Positions 36,471 through 37,259 of a stretch of DNA of 37,259 nt are shown here, in pieces. Source of the stretch: a virus; IMG/VR virus record IMGVR_UViG_3300034630_000003, positions 1 through 37,259 of that record. One strand, given 5' to 3'. Below the pieces are notes generated by a model. It was not told the DNA's origin, searched no databases, and saw only the letters and a list, made by a program, of their open reading frames with translations. Every line of letters starts with the position of its first letter. Positions within the stretch are counted from its first letter, which is position 1. The position numbers and the translations under genes are program-made.

Positions 36471-37259
36471 ATGAAAGAAGAATTGATGCCCGTCCGCCCG
36501 GTCCAGCCGGTCGCCCCATGGCTGGGCGGCAAGCGCGCTCTGGCCCGCCGCATAGGGGAGCGGATCGCGGCGGTGCCGCACGCGCGTTATGTCGAGCCCT
36601 TCGTCGGGATGGGCGGCGTGTTCTTCCGCCGCGCCGCGAGGCCGGGGCTGGAGGTGATTAACGACGTGAATCGTGATGTGGTGAACCTGTTCCGCATCCT
36701 CCAGCGGCACTATCAGCAGCTGCTCGACGTACTGCGCTTCCAGCTTTACAGCCGTGCCGATTTCGAGCGGCTGCGCGCCACCCCGGCCGATCAGCTCACC
36801 GATCTGGAGCGCGCGGCGCGGTTCCTCTACCTGCAGAAGACCAGCTTTGCCGGGATGGGGCGGACGTTCGGGATCGATTACGGGCGGCCGCGCTGGAGCC
36901 TCAGCAAGCTCGAACCGATGATGGAAGCGGTGCACGAGCGGCTCGAGGACGTGCTGATCGAGTGCCTCGACTTCGGCACCTGCATCGCGCGATACGACAG
37001 CCGCCCTGGGACGCTGTTCTACTGCGATCCGCCGTACTGGGGGCACACCGACGATTACGGCAAGGACATCTTCTCAGAGGCCGATTTTGACCGTCTGAGA
37101 GGGCTCTTAGTCGGGCTCCAGGGGCGCTTCATCCTGTCGCTGAATGACCGGCCCGAGGTGCGCGAGATGTTCGCCGGGTTCGCGATGGAGGAGGTGAGCC
37201 TGAACTACCGGGCAGGTGGAGGGGTGACACCGGCGCGCGAGCTGATAATCAGCGGCTGA
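36471..37259 (+). CDS. Dam-type DNA adenine methylase (D12 class)
   Basis: 262 residues from ATG 36471 (ATG 36486 is an alternative giving 257). Motif X PWLGGKR (16-22), motif I VEPFVGMGG (41-49) and catalytic motif IV DPPYW (186-190) identify the D12/Dam class of N6-adenine methylases. KTSFAGMGRTF fits the target-recognition region; GATC specificity is possible but unproven. It is an orphan enzyme at the right end, the location of mom in Mu, and likely protects phage DNA from restriction. The frame is complete and ends at the window edge. Confidence 0.92.
   Translation: MKEELMPVRPVQPVAPWLGGKRALARRIGERIAAVPHARYVEPFVGMGGVFFRRAARPGLEVINDVNRDVVNLFRILQRHYQQLLDVLRFQLYSRADFERLRATPADQLTDLERAARFLYLQKTSFAGMGRTFGIDYGRPRWSLSKLEPMMEAVHERLEDVLIECLDFGTCIARYDSRPGTLFYCDPPYWGHTDDYGKDIFSEADFDRLRGLLVGLQGRFILSLNDRPEVREMFAGFAMEEVSLNYRAGGGVTPARELIISG

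Noticed and set aside
1-37259. CRISPR arrays, tRNA or rRNA genes, insertion sequences, and Mu-type terminal attachment ends
   Set aside because: No regularly spaced repeat array, no tRNA-like cloverleaf and no IS transposase other than the phage one was seen. The window starts and ends at phage gene stops, so the prophage termini are not included.

Overview
This 37.3 kb, very GC-rich window reads as an almost complete Mu-like transposable prophage (or phage genome) of an alphaproteobacterium. GC-ending codons dominate, and the tail genes resemble those of alphaproteobacterial siphophages and gene transfer agents. That points to Sphingomonadales, possibly an Erythrobacteraceae member, but the host is inferred and no host gene is visible. 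The window starts at the stop codon of the repressor and ends at the stop codon of a DNA adenine methylase. The terminal attachment sequences are therefore not included.

Layout. (1) 1-1021 is the immunity switch: a leftward S24-type repressor, an 88-bp divergent control region with repeated TGCTAT-type half sites, and a rightward Cro/Ner-like regulator. (2) 1018-11296 is one rightward early operon: a ParB-like protein, an adenine methyltransferase, many small coupled proteins, the MuA-like DDE transposase, the MuB-like ATPase, GemA and a Mor-like activator. Nearly every junction is an ATGA, GTGA or TGATG overlap. The main break is an 11-bp hairpin between the transposase and ATPase genes. (3) 11353-13254 is the lysis block: GH24 lysozyme, nested Rz/Rz1 spanins, a TraR/DksA zinc finger and a holin candidate. 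(4) 13251-18281 carries Mu-type packaging genes followed by a portal fused to a MuF-type head protein. (5) 18319-21171 holds an HK97-type prohead protease and major capsid protein. Between them, on the opposite strand, lie a secreted staphylococcal-nuclease-like protein and a 44-residue protein, probably a moron. (6) 21316-32956 holds connector genes, tail tube, a tail assembly chaperone pair in two frames, tape measure and a siphovirus/GTA-like tail tip. No contractile sheath gene is seen. (7) 32966-35770 holds tail-fibre-type genes, including a protein made of eleven 20-residue repeats. (8) 35785-37259 holds a Gam-like nuclease inhibitor and a Dam-type methylase at the right end.

How the parts fit: after derepression the early operon makes the transposition machinery and finally the Mor-like activator. 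An identical 18-bp dyad, CCCGGACATCTGTCCGGG within a 23-bp identical block, lies upstream of the lysozyme and upstream of the capsid gene. It is the best candidate for the activator's site. Other unusual structure includes three small genes each bounded by direct repeats that span the gene-to-gene start/stop junction, three consecutive hairpins filling the gap after the capsid gene, a 24-bp repeat that gives two unrelated proteins the same C-terminal peptide, and an apparent -1 frameshift in the tail chaperone without a classical slippery site.
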